DNA from: Alphaproteobacteria bacterium
GTDB lineage: Bacteria; Pseudomonadota; Alphaproteobacteria; CAAHEQ01; UBA3637
Direction: 5' to 3'
Assembly (NCBI GenBank): GCA_017466695.1
Contig: JAFTTR010000023.1
Location: 1-49,582 of the forward strand
Length of the DNA stretch: 49,582 nt
Under the pieces are notes generated by a model. The model ran no database searches and was not told where the DNA came from. It saw nothing but the letters and a program-made list of their open reading frames with translations. The stretch's first letter is position 1, and every line of letters starts with the position of its first letter. Both the position numbers and the translations under genes were made by a program. Of the stretch, positions 35,081 to 46,552 are shown one piece after another.

Positions 35081-38000
35081 ATGTCTGAAAAACATGTTAA
35101 AATGTTAGATGCCAATGAAGCTGCAGCATTAGTAGCTCATAAGTTAAATGAAGTTTCAATTATTTATCCAATTACCCCTTCTTCCCCGATGGGTGAATGG
35201 TCCGATGCTTGGTCTGCAGCTGGTGTTCAAAATATTTGGGGTAAAGTACCTGATGTGCTTGAAATGCAATCAGAAGCTGGAGCAATTGGCGCTGTTCATG
35301 GCTCCCTTCAAACAGGGTCTATGACAACGACATACACAGCATCACAAGGGTTGCTTTTAATGATTCCAAATATGTACAAAATTGCTGGTGAACTTACGCC
35401 TTTCGTCATGCACGTGGCAGCCAGAACAGTCGCTGGACACGCTCTTTCCATTTTCGGCGATCACTCGGACGTTATGGCTTGTAGACAAACAGGTTTTGCC
35501 ATGATTGCGTCTAACAGCGTTCAAGAAGCTCAAGACTTCGCAGCCATTGCTCAAATGTCAACTTTCTTGTCTCGCATTCCATTTATCCACTTTTTTGATG
35601 GGTTTAGAACCTCTCATGAAATTAACAAAATTACGCTCCTTTCTGATGATGATTTAAAAGCATTGATGCAGGATATTCCAACTGATTTTACAACCAAAAA
35701 TGCTCTTAAACCTGAAAATCCAAAAATTCGTGGAACAGCCCAAAATCCAGATGTATTCTTCCAAATTAAAGAAGCTGCAAACAAATACTATAGCGCTTGC
35801 CCTGCACATGTTGAAAAAGCAATGCAAAAATTTGCTGAAATCACAGGTCGCCAATACCATTTGGTTGAATATAAAGGAAGTAGCACAGCTGAACATGTTG
35901 TTGTTGCCATCGGCTCTTCTGTTGAAACACTTGAAGAAACAGCTAAAGCTCTCAATTCAATGGGGCAAAACGTTGGTGTTTTAGGCATTCATTTATATCG
36001 CCCATTCCCTAAAGAGGCTTTTGTTGCTGCTTTACCTAAAACAGCAAAATACATAACCGTTTTAGATAGAACAAAGGAATCAGGTGCAACAGGCGAACCT
36101 CTTTATTTAGATGTTGTTTCAACACTTGCTGAAGCTGTTTCAAATCAAACACTTTCATATATGCCAAAAGTTTTAGGTGGTAGATATGGTCTTTCTTCTA
36201 AAGAATTTACCCCTGCTATGGCAAAGGCTGTATTTGAAAACAAAGAAAAACAACACTTCACCGTTGGTATTGAAGATGATGTTACACATTTATCTTTACC
36301 ATATGACAAAGAATTTGACATTGAATCAAGTGATGTCAGTCGTTGTGTCTTTATTGGTCTTGGATCTGATGGGACTGTTGGTGCAAACAAAAACTCAATT
36401 AAAATTATTGCTGATGGGGAAGATTACTTTGGTCAAGCCTATTTTGTTTATGATTCCAAAAAGTCAGGAGGAATGACAACATCTCACTTGAGATTTTCAC
36501 CGAACCCAATTAAAGCCCCTTATCTTATCAATCAAGCAAGCTTTGTTGCTTGTCATCACACTCCATTCTTGTTCAAAACAGATGTCCTTTCCTTTGCAAG
36601 CAAAAATGCTGTTTTCTTGTTAAATACAAAAGAAAAAACTGAAAATGTGTGGAATTCTCTTCCAATCGAAGTACAACAAGAAATTGTTGATAAGAACATC
36701 AAGCTATATGCCATTGATGCTGTTGATGTGGCACTCAAAACGGGTATGGGGCGCAGAATTAACACCATTATGCAAACCTGTTTCTTCGCTATTTCTGGCG
36801 TATTGCCTCGTGAAGCAGCTATCCAAAAAATTAAAAAAGCTGTTGAAAAAACATATGCAAGAAAAGGGCAAGAAATTGTCGATGCCAACATCAAAGCTAT
36901 TGATGCTTCTTTAGAGCATCTTCATGAGATTAAAATTGGAGCTGTTAATTCCATTTATAAAAGACAACCAGGAATCCCTTCAAATGCCCCAGAAGTCTTG
37001 CAACAAGTCACTGGCAAAATCATTGAAGGCAAAGGGGATTCATTACCTGTAAGTGCTTTTGAATGGACTGCTGATGGCACTTGGCCAACTGATACAGCTA
37101 AATACGAAAAAAGACGCATTGCAACTCAAATCCCAGAGTGGGATCCAAATCTTTGTATTCAATGTGGCAAATGCGTTAGCGTCTGTCCTCACGCAGCTAT
37201 TCGGGCTAAAGCTATCAAAGAAGGACTACTTGAAAATGCCCCTGCCTCATTCAAAACTGCTGATTATAAAGGAAAAGAATTTTTGGGTGAAAAGTTTGCG
37301 CTTCAAGTTGCTCCTGAAGATTGTACTGGGTGCTCTATCTGTACAAGTGCTTGTCCCGTTCGAGACAAACTCAATCCAAACAAAAAAGCAATCAATATGG
37401 TCCCAATTGAAAAGAATTTGGATGAAGAAATTAAAAACTTTGAATTCTTCATGTCTCTTCCTGATCCAGATAGAACAAAACTTAATCCAAAACAAATTAA
37501 ATCCCTTGCAATGATGCGACCTCTTTTTGAATTTTCTGGCGCTTGTGCCGGTTGTGGGGAAACACCTTATGTCAAAATGATGACTCAGTTATTTGGTGAC
37601 CGTTTAGTTGTCGCGAATGCAACTGGATGTTCCTCCATTTATAGTGGTAATTTACCAACAACTCCTTACGCCAAAAACAGCGAAGGCTATGGTCCAGCTT
37701 GGGCTAACTCTTTGTTTGAAGATAATGCTGAATTTGGTTTAGGAATGCGCACAAGCATTGATTCAAAAACAGAATTTGCATGCCAAATTTTATCTCAAAT
37801 GAGAACAGAAGTTGGGGAAACATTAGTTGATTCAATTTTATCTACGCAACAAGCAAATGAAACTGAAATTCAAGAACAACGCCAACGTGTTCAAGAACTT
37901 AAAACAAAGCTTTTAGCACTTAAAACACCAAAAGCCATGTTGCTTTATGACAATGCTGATTACTTGGTTAAAAAATCCGTTTGGATTTTAGGTGGTGACG

Positions 38001-38617
38001 GTTGGGCATATGACATTGGCTATGGTGGTTTGGACCACGTTCTCTATTCTGGTAAAAACGTTAACATTATGGTCATGGATACAAACGTTTATTCCAACAC
38101 TGGAGGTCAACGTTCAAAAGCAACACCTATCGGGGCATCAGCAAAATTTGCAATCGCTGGATCACAATTGCCTAAAAAAGACTTAGGCATGATTGCAATA
38201 TCATCAGGGGGTGTTTATGTTGCCAGCATTTCTCTTGGCGCAAAAGACATGCACACACTCCAAGCATTGAATGAGGCTGAAAGTTTTAATGGTCCTTCTT
38301 TAATCATTGCATATAGCCACTGTATTTCACACGGCTATGACATTGGAAAAGAAGGTTTAGAACACCAAAAACTAGCTGTCGAAACAGGATTGTGGCCTCT
38401 TTTTAGATATGACCCAAGAAGAATAGAACAAGGCTTAAATCCTTTCCAACTTGACAGCAAACCAACAAAATCTGTCGCTGAATTTATGGCTTTGGAAACG
38501 AGATTTAAAGCTGTAAAGCAATCAAATGCTGAACATTACGATGAACTTGTTCAAAAAGCACAAGAACAAATTGAAAAACGTTTCAAACTTTACGAACGCT
38601 TAGCACAAGGCGAATAA
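35081..38617 (+). CDS. nifJ: Pyruvate:ferredoxin (flavodoxin) oxidoreductase
   Basis: An 1178-residue single-chain PFOR that oxidises pyruvate to acetyl-CoA and CO2 with reduced ferredoxin. The N-terminal domain starts with the [12 protein letters not shown] motif. Two ferredoxin-type clusters are bound by [12 protein letters not shown] and [12 protein letters not shown], and the proximal cluster uses CAGCGE and a later Cys. The TPP site is [13 protein letters not shown] with [11 protein letters not shown]. The enzyme is oxygen-sensitive and typical of anaerobes, which is the best metabolic clue in the window. It has its own promoter; leuS follows 23 bases later. Confidence 0.96.
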   Translation: MSEKHVKMLDANEAAALVAHKLNEVSIIYPITPSSPMGEWSDAWSAAGVQNIWGKVPDVLEMQSEAGAIGAVHGSLQTGSMTTTYTASQGLLLMIPNMYKIAGELTPFVMHVAARTVAGHALSIFGDHSDVMACRQTGFAMIASNSVQEAQDFAAIAQMSTFLSRIPFIHFFDGFRTSHEINKITLLSDDDLKALMQDIPTDFTTKNALKPENPKIRGTAQNPDVFFQIKEAANKYYSACPAHVEKAMQKFAEITGRQYHLVEYKGSSTAEHVVVAIGSSVETLEETAKALNSMGQNVGVLGIHLYRPFPKEAFVAALPKTAKYITVLDRTKESGATGEPLYLDVVSTLAEAVSNQTLSYMPKVLGGRYGLSSKEFTPAMAKAVFENKEKQHFTVGIEDDVTHLSLPYDKEFDIESSDVSRCVFIGLGSDGTVGANKNSIKIIADGEDYFGQAYFVYDSKKSGGMTTSHLRFSPNPIKAPYLINQASFVACHHTPFLFKTDVLSFASKNAVFLLNTKEKTENVWNSLPIEVQQEIVDKNIKLYAIDAVDVALKTGMGRRINTIMQTCFFAISGVLPREAAIQKIKKAVEKTYARKGQEIVDANIKAIDASLEHLHEIKIGAVNSIYKRQPGIPSNAPEVLQQVTGKIIEGKGDSLPVSAFEWTADGTWPTDTAKYEKRRIATQIPEWDPNLCIQCGKCVSVCPHAAIRAKAIKEGLLENAPASFKTADYKGKEFLGEKFALQVAPEDCTGCSICTSACPVRDKLNPNKKAINMVPIEKNLDEEIKNFEFFMSLPDPDRTKLNPKQIKSLAMMRPLFEFSGACAGCGETPYVKMMTQLFGDRLVVANATGCSSIYSGNLPTTPYAKNSEGYGPAWANSLFEDNAEFGLGMRTSIDSKTEFACQILSQMRTEVGETLVDSILSTQQANETEIQEQRQRVQELKTKLLALKTPKAMLLYDNADYLVKKSVWILGGDGWAYDIGYGGLDHVLYSGKNVNIMVMDTNVYSNTGGQRSKATPIGASAKFAIAGSQLPKKDLGMIAISSGGVYVASISLGAKDMHTLQALNEAESFNGPSLIIAYSHCISHGYDIGKEGLEHQKLAVETGLWPLFRYDPRRIEQGLNPFQLDSKPTKSVAEFMALETRFKAVKQSNAEHYDELVQKAQEQIEKRFKLYERLAQGE

Positions 38618-38640
38618 TTTTTAATTTTAAAGAGGAAAAA

Positions 38641-41145
38641 ATGGCTGAATATAATCATCTTGCAATTGAAAAAAAATGGCAAAAATACTGGGACGAAAAT
38701 AAAACGTTCAAAGCTGAAATTGATAAAAATAAACCAAAATATTATGTCTTAGACATGTTCCCTTATCCTTCTGGAGCTGGTCTGCATGTTGGACATGCTG
38801 AAAACTACACCATTTCAGATATCGTTGCTCGTTTTAAACGCATGCAAGGATACAACGTGTTGCATCCAATGGGTTGGGATGCTTTTGGTTTACCAGCAGA
38901 ACGTTATGCTGAACGCTCTGGCATGCATCCGGCTGACGTTGTCAAAATGAATGCAAATAAATTTCGTGACCAATTAAAAGCGATTGGGTTCTCATACGAC
39001 TGGGATCGTGAAATTAACACAACCGACCCAAATTATTATAAATGGACCCAATGGATTTTCAAAATCTTATTTGATAAAGGGTTAGCTTACGAAGTAACAA
39101 CACCTGTCAACTGGTGCCCAAAACTTGGAACTGTTTTAGCAAACGAAGAAGTTAAAGATGGCAAATACGTTGAAACTGGGGATGAAGTCATTAGAAAACC
39201 AATGCGTCAATGGATGCTTAAAATTACAGCCTATGCTGAAAAACTTCTTGAAGGGCTTGATAAAGTTGACTGGCCTGAAAGTATTAAAACAATGCAACGT
39301 GAATGGATTGGGAAATCCACAGGCGCTGATGTTCAATTTAAAATTGCTGATAAAAACATTGAGTTCACCGTTTATACAACACGTCCAGATACACTTTTTG
39401 GCGCAACATACTGTGTTCTCGCACCAGAGCATGCTCTTGTTAAAGAAATTATGACCAAAGCACAATCAGAAGCTGTTTTAGCCTACATTGATCAAGCTTC
39501 TCGTAAATCAACACAAGATAGACTTGCTGAAGTTAAAGAAAAAACAGGTGTTTTCACCGGTGCTTACGCTATTAATCCAGTTAATGGCGACAAAATCCCT
39601 GTTTATATTTCAGATTATGTTCTTGGGGATTATGGATACGGTGCCATCATGGCTGTCCCTGCTCATGATCAACGTGACTATGATTTTGCAAAAGCTTTTA
39701 ACATTGAAATCAAAGAAGTCATTCAAGGTGGTGACATTTCAAAAGAAGCTTACGAAGGGGATGGCCCTCTTGTTAATTCAGGTTTCTTAAATGGATTACA
39801 TGTTAAAGAATCTAAAGCCAAAATGATTGAATGGTTAGAAGAAAAAGGCCTTGGTAAAGGGACTGTTAATTATAAATTACGTGACTGGCTCTTTGCTCGT
39901 CAACGTTACTGGGGCGAACCATTCCCAATTATTCATTTAGAAGATGGCTCTATCAAATCACTGCCAGAAAAAGATTTACCAGTCTTGCTCCCTCCTCTCG
40001 CTGAATTTAAACCAACAGAAGATGGGGAACCCCCTCTTGCCCGTGTACAAGATTGGGTCAATACACCTGATCCTGACACAGGCGCTCCAGCAAAACGTGA
40101 AACCAACACAATGCCTCAATGGGCTGGTTCATCTTGGTATTTCTTACGTTACTGCGATCCTCACAATAATCAAGAAGCATGGAGCAAAGAAGCTGATTCT
40201 TACTGGATGCCTGTAGATGTGTATGTTGGAGGTGTTGAACATGCTGTTTTACACTTATTATATGCTCGTTTTTGGCAAAAAGTTTTATTTGATGCCGGTT
40301 TAGTTTCTTGTGATGAACCATTTAAAAAGTTAGTCAACCAAGGAATGGTTCTTGCCTATTCTTACCGTGATGATAATGGTAAATATTATTATCCAAAAGA
40401 AGTTGAACGCAAAGGGAACGATTGGTTTGTTAAAGAAACAGGTGTCAAAGTTAACACACAAGTTGAAAAGATGAGTAAATCACGTTACAATGTTGTTAAT
40501 CCAGATGATGTTATCAACGATTTTGGTGCCGATTCAATGCGTTTGTATGAAATGTTCATGGGACCAATTGAAGCTGAAAAACCTTGGTCAGATGATGGCA
40601 TTAACGGGGTTAATCGATTTATCAAACGTTTCTGGAATTTGTTTGAAATGGAAGGCAAGATTCAAGAAACAGGTTCTCTTGAACTAACCAAATTGATGCA
40701 CAAGACAATTAAAGGTGTTACAGATGATATGGAAAAAATGTTCTATAACACTTCCATTGCAAAGTTAATGGAATTTACAAACGCTGTTTACAAATCAACT
40801 GAACCTGTTGCAAAAGCTGATATGGAAAAGTTTGTCCTTCTCTTAGCACCACTTGCCCCTCACGTTGCTGAAGAATTGTGGGAAAAATTAGGACACACGA
40901 AAACACTTGCTTATGAGGCATGGCCAACTTTTGACGAAGCAATGACAAAGTCAGAAACGATGGACATTGTTGTTCAAGTAATGGGTAAAAAAAGAGGTAT
41001 TATAACTGTACCTGTTTCCATTACAAAAGAAGAAGTTTTAAAACTTGCCAAAGAAACAGAAGGCGCAAAAAATTTCATGGAAGGAAAAGAACTTTTAAAA
41101 GAAATTTATGTTCCAAATCGTTTGGTTAACTTTGTTGTAAAATAA
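38641..41145 (+). CDS. leuS: Leucyl-tRNA synthetase
   Basis: A class I synthetase of 834 residues. The HIGH-type motif is in [16 protein letters not shown] near residue 39 and the KMSKS motif is in [12 protein letters not shown]. An editing CP1 domain ([24 protein letters not shown]) lies between them. The start follows AGAGGAA, and an intrinsic terminator lies eight bases past the stop. Confidence 0.96.
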   Translation: MAEYNHLAIEKKWQKYWDENKTFKAEIDKNKPKYYVLDMFPYPSGAGLHVGHAENYTISDIVARFKRMQGYNVLHPMGWDAFGLPAERYAERSGMHPADVVKMNANKFRDQLKAIGFSYDWDREINTTDPNYYKWTQWIFKILFDKGLAYEVTTPVNWCPKLGTVLANEEVKDGKYVETGDEVIRKPMRQWMLKITAYAEKLLEGLDKVDWPESIKTMQREWIGKSTGADVQFKIADKNIEFTVYTTRPDTLFGATYCVLAPEHALVKEIMTKAQSEAVLAYIDQASRKSTQDRLAEVKEKTGVFTGAYAINPVNGDKIPVYISDYVLGDYGYGAIMAVPAHDQRDYDFAKAFNIEIKEVIQGGDISKEAYEGDGPLVNSGFLNGLHVKESKAKMIEWLEEKGLGKGTVNYKLRDWLFARQRYWGEPFPIIHLEDGSIKSLPEKDLPVLLPPLAEFKPTEDGEPPLARVQDWVNTPDPDTGAPAKRETNTMPQWAGSSWYFLRYCDPHNNQEAWSKEADSYWMPVDVYVGGVEHAVLHLLYARFWQKVLFDAGLVSCDEPFKKLVNQGMVLAYSYRDDNGKYYYPKEVERKGNDWFVKETGVKVNTQVEKMSKSRYNVVNPDDVINDFGADSMRLYEMFMGPIEAEKPWSDDGINGVNRFIKRFWNLFEMEGKIQETGSLELTKLMHKTIKGVTDDMEKMFYNTSIAKLMEFTNAVYKSTEPVAKADMEKFVLLLAPLAPHVAEELWEKLGHTKTLAYEAWPTFDEAMTKSETMDIVVQVMGKKRGIITVPVSITKEEVLKLAKETEGAKNFMEGKELLKEIYVPNRLVNFVVK

Positions 41146-41152
41146 AGAACTT

Positions 41153-41187
41153 AAATCCCCTCGGTTGTTTGAACGAGGGGATTTTTT
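41153..41187 (+). terminator. Intrinsic terminator after leuS
   Basis: AAATCCCCTCG (41153-41163) pairs perfectly with CGAGGGGATTT (41174-41184), with T continuing to 41187. Confidence 0.9.
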
Positions 41188-41246
41188 TATCACAAACGAA
41201 AGGTAATTTATAGACTTTAAAAGTACCTCATCAAGCCGGTGATTTT

Positions 41247-42224
41247 CTAGTTATAAAAAAAGAGTGGTGTCAAAACACCACTCTTTTTTCGATAGGTCTT
41301 TTTATTCTTCACTTGGTTTAAATCCAGCCACAGAGTCATCACCCAATGTTTTATATTAAAATATCTAAGCAATGGCACAGCAACAAAGATTGAAGCGAAT
41401 GTACCAAATAAAATACCAATAAACAAGGAAAGAGAAAAGCCTCTTAATGTTGTACCACCCATAACAAGCAATACAAAAATCATAACAAGTGTTGAAATAC
41501 CTGTTAAAATTGTACGAGAAAGTGTTTCATTAATTCCTTGGTTTAAAATTTCATCTGTTGACTTTGTACGATGTTTTTTCAAATTTTCACGCACACGGTC
41601 ATATGTAACAATTGTATCGTTACAAGCATACCCTGCCAAGGAGAGAATACCGGCAACAACCACCATATCAAATTCCCAATTGAAAGTTGAAAATAAGCCC
41701 ACAACAACGATTAATGTAAATGCTAAAGAAATCAAACATCCAATTGCAAATGGCCACTCAAAACGGAACCAAATATAAATTGCAATCGCAATTAAAGCCA
41801 AAACAGAAGCTAATAAGCTGTTTTGCTTTAATTCTTCACCAATGGTAGGCCCAATAACTTCCACTCGTTCGTAAATATAACCTGAACCCAAAATTGATTT
41901 TATTTTTTCAACAACTTGAGTTCCTGTTTCGCCTTTTTCAGGTTGGGCTTGAATCAAAAGCAATTGACCATCCAACCCAGCTGATTGAATGGATAAATCT
42001 TTTAATCCATCCAAACTTTGACGCACTTTTGCAATATCAACTGTTTTTTCAGAAGACACTTCAACCAAGATACCACCTTGAAAGTCAATACCATAATTGA
42101 GACCTTTTATACAAAAAGAGGCAATACTTGCAATAACGAGTGCCATTGAAATTGTAAAACCAATTTTACGAATTTTCATAAAATTAAAATTATAATCTCT
42201 TTTTCTAAATAATTTTTTTAACAT
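41247..42224 (-). CDS. secF: Protein translocase subunit SecF
   Basis: Six-helix RND-type partner of SecD, using the proton gradient to pull exported proteins. GLNYGIDFQGGILVEV is the conserved P1 motif, and CNDTIVTYDRVREN lies in the fourth-helix region. At 325 residues the core is complete. The last 11-12 codons (RKKSGVLTPLFFYN) are encoded by the terminator stem and its T-run, and they lie past the last membrane helix. The start has AGAGG upstream; secD is ten bases before it. Confidence 0.95.
   Translation of the reverse strand: MLKKLFRKRDYNFNFMKIRKIGFTISMALVIASIASFCIKGLNYGIDFQGGILVEVSSEKTVDIAKVRQSLDGLKDLSIQSAGLDGQLLLIQAQPEKGETGTQVVEKIKSILGSGYIYERVEVIGPTIGEELKQNSLLASVLALIAIAIYIWFRFEWPFAIGCLISLAFTLIVVVGLFSTFNWEFDMVVVAGILSLAGYACNDTIVTYDRVRENLKKHRTKSTDEILNQGINETLSRTILTGISTLVMIFVLLVMGGTTLRGFSLSLFIGILFGTFASIFVAVPLLRYFNIKHWVMTLWLDLNQVKNKKTYRKKSGVLTPLFFYN
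41256..41289 (-). terminator. Terminator hairpin lying inside the 3' end of the secF coding sequence
   Basis: AAAAAAGAGTGGTGT and ACACCACTCTTTTTT pair perfectly over 15 bp around a four-base loop. On the minus strand the hairpin and its T-run (into 41256-41252) precede the secF stop codon at 41247-41249, so the stop lies past the predicted termination region. Confidence 0.8.
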
Positions 42225-42234
42225 TTTTTGCCTC

Positions 42235-43803
42235 TTACATATTAATTGTTTTTGGTTTTTTAATATTAGACCAAATCATAAAAATAACCTTGTTAACAAT
42301 AATTGCTGCATACATTGTCGTTGCTAAACCCAAGCCCAATGTGATACCAAAACCACGAACAGAGCCTGAACCAAGCATAAAGAGGAACAAAGCAGCAAAT
42401 AATGTTGTTAATTGTCCATCAAAAATGGCTGAAAAAGAACCTTCAAAACCACGTTTGATAATTTCTTGAGGGTTTTTCAAACCACGATGGATTTCTTCTT
42501 TCATACGCTCCAAAATCAAAATGTTTGCATCAACAGCCATAGCAAGTGTTAAAGCAATACCGGCAACCCCTGGCAATGTAAGTGTTGCATTTAACAAACT
42601 TAATAATGCTAACAACATCACTCCATTAACAAGCAATGTAATATCAGCAATAATACCAAACGACCCATATACCAGTAACATGAAGACAAAGATGAAAGCC
42701 AACCCAATTAAACAAGCACCTGTCCCTGCTTTAATTGAATCTTCGCCAAGACCAGGACCAACAACTCTTTCTTCAACAACAATCAATGGTGCTGGTAAGG
42801 CCCCTGCTCTAAGCATCAATGCTAAATCATTTGCTGATTGCATTGAGAAATTCCCAGTAATAATACCTTGCCCACCCGTAATTGGAGAATTAATAGTTGG
42901 CGCACTGAGAACCTTTCCATCCAAAACAATTGCTAAACGACGTCCCACATTTTCACGTGTTACATTTGCAAATTCTTTTGCCCCAGCTGCTTTAAAACTA
43001 AATGAAACAGCAGGGCTTCCATTTTCATCATAACTACCCTTTGCTCCATCTAATTGAGCACCACTGACGACAACACGGCGTTTTAAAACAATATAGCCTG
43101 TTTCATCTCCTGTTACAAGCATTGAATCTGGGGAAAGTTTACCCATTTGAGCTGCTTGAGGGGTTGTTTCTTCATCAACCAAATGGAACGTCATTTTTGC
43201 TGTTTTACCAAGCAAAGCTTTAATTTCTGATGGATCTTGTACCCCAGGCAATTGAATAACAATTCGGTCCACCCCTTGTTGTTGAATTTGAGGTTCTTTC
43301 GTTCCAAGTTCGTCAATTCTACGACGCACAATTTCAACTGATTGCTCAACAGCTTTACGTTTCATTTCTTCCAAAGCTTTTTCAGTATAAGAAACTTTTA
43401 AAGTTGTATCTTCATTTTCAATTGAAAGTAAAGAAGGTTCAATTTTTCTAATAACTTCTTTTGCTGAGGTTAAATCAGCCGCATTTAAAATACGAACAGA
43501 CATTTCATTATCAGCCACAGCCAAGCCAGCGAAACGAACTTTTGCCCTGCGCAACTCTGATCGAGTTAAGTCTGACAATGTTGTTAATCTTTCTTTTAAC
43601 AAATCATTTGTATCAACTTCCATTAACAAATATGACCCACCTTGTAAGTCAAGGCCTAATGTGATGGGTTTAAACCATTCTTGCACACCTTTTGGCAACT
43701 TTGATAATGTTGATTGAGACAAGAAATTAGGAACTGAAAACAGAACGCCTAAAAAAACTGTTGCAACAACAATCCATATCTTTAATTTAGAATATCCAAA
43801 CAT
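42235..43803 (-). CDS. secD: Protein translocase subunit SecD
   Basis: A 522-residue RND-fold membrane protein. LGLDLQGGSYLLMEVD is the conserved start after the first helix. The large periplasmic domain contains RRRIDELGTKEPQIQQQG. The membrane part includes AVDANILILERMKEE with the proton-relay Asp. The start follows AAAGGA, 15 bases after yajC. The order yajC-secD-secF is standard. Confidence 0.96.
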   Translation of the reverse strand: MFGYSKLKIWIVVATVFLGVLFSVPNFLSQSTLSKLPKGVQEWFKPITLGLDLQGGSYLLMEVDTNDLLKERLTTLSDLTRSELRRAKVRFAGLAVADNEMSVRILNAADLTSAKEVIRKIEPSLLSIENEDTTLKVSYTEKALEEMKRKAVEQSVEIVRRRIDELGTKEPQIQQQGVDRIVIQLPGVQDPSEIKALLGKTAKMTFHLVDEETTPQAAQMGKLSPDSMLVTGDETGYIVLKRRVVVSGAQLDGAKGSYDENGSPAVSFSFKAAGAKEFANVTRENVGRRLAIVLDGKVLSAPTINSPITGGQGIITGNFSMQSANDLALMLRAGALPAPLIVVEERVVGPGLGEDSIKAGTGACLIGLAFIFVFMLLVYGSFGIIADITLLVNGVMLLALLSLLNATLTLPGVAGIALTLAMAVDANILILERMKEEIHRGLKNPQEIIKRGFEGSFSAIFDGQLTTLFAALFLFMLGSGSVRGFGITLGLGLATTMYAAIIVNKVIFMIWSNIKKPKTINM

Positions 43804-43818
43804 TTTTTGTCCTTTATC

Positions 43819-44148
43819 TTATTCTTTTGAACTTATAACTTGAGAGACGTATGCTTTGACAGCTGTAATTTCTACACCTTTGGCAATCTCAACTTTAATT
43901 TTATCATCCTCAACAGCTGTCACTTTCCCCATTAAACCTGAAATAACAACTTCAGATCCTTTTACAATGCTATTTAAAGCCTTTTCATGTTCTTTGAATT
44001 TTTTTTGCTGTGGGCGAATGAGTAAAAAATAAAGAACAAAGAAAATCAAGGCAAATTGAAACAAAACTTGCATCCATTCAGGACTTGCAGCTGCGCCTGT
44101 TTGTGCAACTGTTTCAGCTGTTTGAGCAAATGCATTTGAAATAAACAT
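43819..44148 (-). CDS. yajC: Preprotein translocase subunit YajC
   Basis: A 109-residue single-helix membrane protein associated with SecDF. The hydrophobic helix (about 28-43) is followed by LIRPQQKKFKEHEKAL and the GSEVVISGLMGKVTAVEDDKIKVEI domain, both typical. The start has AAAGGAGATG upstream, an excellent ribosome site. Confidence 0.94.
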   Translation of the reverse strand: MFISNAFAQTAETVAQTGAAASPEWMQVLFQFALIFFVLYFLLIRPQQKKFKEHEKALNSIVKGSEVVISGLMGKVTAVEDDKIKVEIAKGVEITAVKAYVSQVISSKE

Positions 44149-44234
44149 ATATCATCTCCTTTAATTAAAAAAATATATGCATTACTATATAGATTTATTC
44201 GAAAAAATCAATACATTTTTATCGTTTTTTTTAT

Positions 44235-44263
44235 TTGACAAACAAAAAAGTATTCTCTAGATT
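44235..44263 (+). promoter_or_regulatory. Promoter of dut
   Basis: TTGACA (44235-44240) and TAGATT (44258-44263) are separated by 17 bases, 32 bases before the dut start. Confidence 0.6.
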
Positions 44264-44295
44264 AATTCACCTATAACACTTAAAAAGGATTAAAA

Positions 44296-44766
44296 ATGTT
44301 TAAAATTAAAATTGAATATTTACCATCATATAAAAAAGAATGGGAACGCTTGAATTATAAGCATACTGGAGATGCAGGATTTGACTTAAGGGCAGCCATT
44401 GAAGAGCCAATTACTTTGCAACCAAATGAGTTTAAACTCATCTCAACCGGCATTAAAATGGAAATGATTCCAGATAAAACACTCCCATTTAATTTTGAAA
44501 TGCAAATTCGTCCTAGATCAGGCTTAGCAGCTAAATTTGGCATAGGAATTATTAACTCTCCAGGAACGGTTGACTTTTTCTATCGTGGAGAGATTAAGAC
44601 CCCCCTTATCAATTTGAGCAACCAACCTTTCACCATCAACCCTGGTGAACGCATTGCACAAGCAGTTATTTGCCCTGTTATTCAAGCTGTTATTGAAGAA
44701 ACATCAAAAGTTGAAGAAAACACAGATAGAGGCAGTGGTGGATTTGGATCAACTGGCACAAAATAA
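44296..44766 (+). CDS. dut: dUTP diphosphatase
   Basis: The trimeric dUTPase keeps uracil out of DNA and supplies dUMP. All five family motifs are visible: GDAGFDLRA, IRPRSGLAAKFGI, NSPGTVDFFYRGEI, GERIAQAVICP and the C-terminal RGSGGFGSTG. Motif 3 reads TVDFFYRGEI, slightly different from the common IDxDYRGE. The N-terminus is somewhat extended. It starts after AAAAAGGA and ends before a shared terminator. Confidence 0.94.
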   Translation: MFKIKIEYLPSYKKEWERLNYKHTGDAGFDLRAAIEEPITLQPNEFKLISTGIKMEMIPDKTLPFNFEMQIRPRSGLAAKFGIGIINSPGTVDFFYRGEIKTPLINLSNQPFTINPGERIAQAVICPVIQAVIEETSKVEENTDRGSGGFGSTGTK

Positions 44767-44781
44767 TTTTTTAATGTAATA

Positions 44782-44818
44782 AAAAAATCCCAAAGATTTT
44801 ACTTCTTTGGGATTTTTT
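44782..44818. terminator. Bidirectional terminator between dut and the SulP gene
   Basis: AAAAAATCCCAAAG (44782-44795) pairs perfectly with CTTTGGGATTTTTT (44805-44818) around a nine-base loop. It serves dut on the plus strand and can serve the SulP gene on the minus strand. Confidence 0.88.
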
Positions 44819-44845
44819 ATATCAATCAACACTTCGTTTAGTGCA

Positions 44846-46552
44846 TTATGATTTCATTTGACGGATACACCGTCTTGCAATTTTTAATGCATTTTGAAAA
44901 TCACTCGCAACTGAAAGCGTTTTCCAATTAATCCGTTCTTGCAATAAAACGTGATGCAAAATACGTCTAGGTTGTTTTTTAATGTTACAAATAATCACTT
45001 TTGTGTTTTGTTTTTTAAGCTTTTTAATAAATTCAACAATCAAGTTAGCACCACTTGCATCAATCAGTGGCACTTGCCCCATTCTTAAAATTAAAACACG
45101 TGGTGGTGTTTTAAATTGATTGAGGAAAAGTGAAACTTCATCAACCCCACCAAAAAACAATGGCCCAGAAACACGCAAAGCAACAACCCCCTTCTCTGCC
45201 AATGTTTCATTAATATTTTCACCACCAAATTTTTCTTTAGACAATTTATCTTCATTTTCAATAGCAATTTGATGACTCATACGATGCATAAAAATAACAC
45301 TTGCCATAACAAATCCAACTGAAATTGCTGTATTTAAATCAACAAAAACAGTGAGTAATAATGTTACAATCAGTGTATTCCTATCTCCCTTAGGTGCTGT
45401 TAAAAGTTTTTTGATTTTATCAAGACTTAACATATTCCAACCGATTAAAATCATCACAACAGATAAACAAGCTAATGGAATAAATCCTGCAACACCTGCT
45501 AATACCAGCATAAAAAGAAGAATAAACACAGCGTGTAACATACCAGCTACTGGAGAATAGGCATTTGCCTTATAGTTTGTTGCTGTACGAGCAATAGCCC
45601 CAGTTGCAGGAAGCCCGGCAAAAAATGCAGCAGCAATATTTGCTGTTCCTTGAGCTAACAATTCAACATTTGGGTTATGGTTATCACCACTCATACTATC
45701 AACAACTTTAGCACTTAACAATGATTCAATACCTGCTAAAAAGGCAATTGTAAATGCACTTGGCAACAATCCAAGGACCATATTCACTTGAAAATCTGGA
45801 ACACTTGGCATTGGCAAGAAGTGGGGGACAGATCCAAAACGAGAGCCAATTGTGTCAACCCCTAATCCAAAAATAACAACGACCAATGTGGATAAAATAA
45901 CACTTAATAAATAAAAAGGAGAACGTGGATATTTCTTTTTTAATATAACAATTGTTAAAAAGGCCACCATACTGATTAAAATAGTACTTAAATTAAGCGT
46001 ATTTATATGCGCAAAATAAGATTGCCATTTATCAAGAAAAGCTGCTGGCACATTTTCAATTGTTAATCCTAATAAATCTTTAATTTGTGTTGAAATCAAA
46101 ATAATACCAATCCCAGCTGTAAAACCAGTTACAACAGGATATGGGATATATTTAATATATGTCCCTAAACGCAAAAGGCCAGCAACAATTAAAATAAGAC
46201 CTGCTAAAATCATTGTCAGTAAGAGCCCTGTATATCCATGTTGAGAAAGAACCCCTAAAATAATAATGATGAAAGCCCCTGTTGGTCCACCAATTTGATA
46301 GCGAGAACCTCCTAAAAATGAGACAAAAAAGCCTGCAATAACAGCTGTATAAAGCCCATTTTCAGGAGCAACTCCTGAAGCAATTGCAAAAGCCATAGCT
46401 AAAGGAATAGAAACCACTGCAACAGTTAAAGCTGCAATACAATCTCGTTTAAAATCAGACACTGTATAGCGTTTTTTTAAAACCTCAAATATTTTAGGCA
46501 TAAAATGCCGTTTAATTGATTTTTTTATTTTCTTAAATCCTTTTTCCAACAT
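44846..46552 (-). CDS. SulP-family anion transporter with STAS domain
   Basis: A secondary transporter of the SLC26/SulP family: about 12 hydrophobic segments (residues about 25-420), then a cytoplasmic STAS domain at the C-terminus with the VPLIDASGANLIVEF motif. Substrates in the family include sulfate, bicarbonate and dicarboxylates; the sequence does not decide. I use the ATG at 46552, preceded by GGAGAG. The frame is open further upstream to 46627, but that part lacks a ribosome site. Confidence 0.88.
   Translation of the reverse strand: MLEKGFKKIKKSIKRHFMPKIFEVLKKRYTVSDFKRDCIAALTVAVVSIPLAMAFAIASGVAPENGLYTAVIAGFFVSFLGGSRYQIGGPTGAFIIIILGVLSQHGYTGLLLTMILAGLILIVAGLLRLGTYIKYIPYPVVTGFTAGIGIILISTQIKDLLGLTIENVPAAFLDKWQSYFAHINTLNLSTILISMVAFLTIVILKKKYPRSPFYLLSVILSTLVVVIFGLGVDTIGSRFGSVPHFLPMPSVPDFQVNMVLGLLPSAFTIAFLAGIESLLSAKVVDSMSGDNHNPNVELLAQGTANIAAAFFAGLPATGAIARTATNYKANAYSPVAGMLHAVFILLFMLVLAGVAGFIPLACLSVVMILIGWNMLSLDKIKKLLTAPKGDRNTLIVTLLLTVFVDLNTAISVGFVMASVIFMHRMSHQIAIENEDKLSKEKFGGENINETLAEKGVVALRVSGPLFFGGVDEVSLFLNQFKTPPRVLILRMGQVPLIDASGANLIVEFIKKLKKQNTKVIICNIKKQPRRILHHVLLQERINWKTLSVASDFQNALKIARRCIRQMKS

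Noticed and set aside
42521-43033. 170-codon plus-strand frame opposite secD, and similar long shadows opposite nifJ, leuS, mutL and virD4
   Set aside because: These are antisense or shifted readings of clearly conserved genes, without ribosome sites or protein-like composition.
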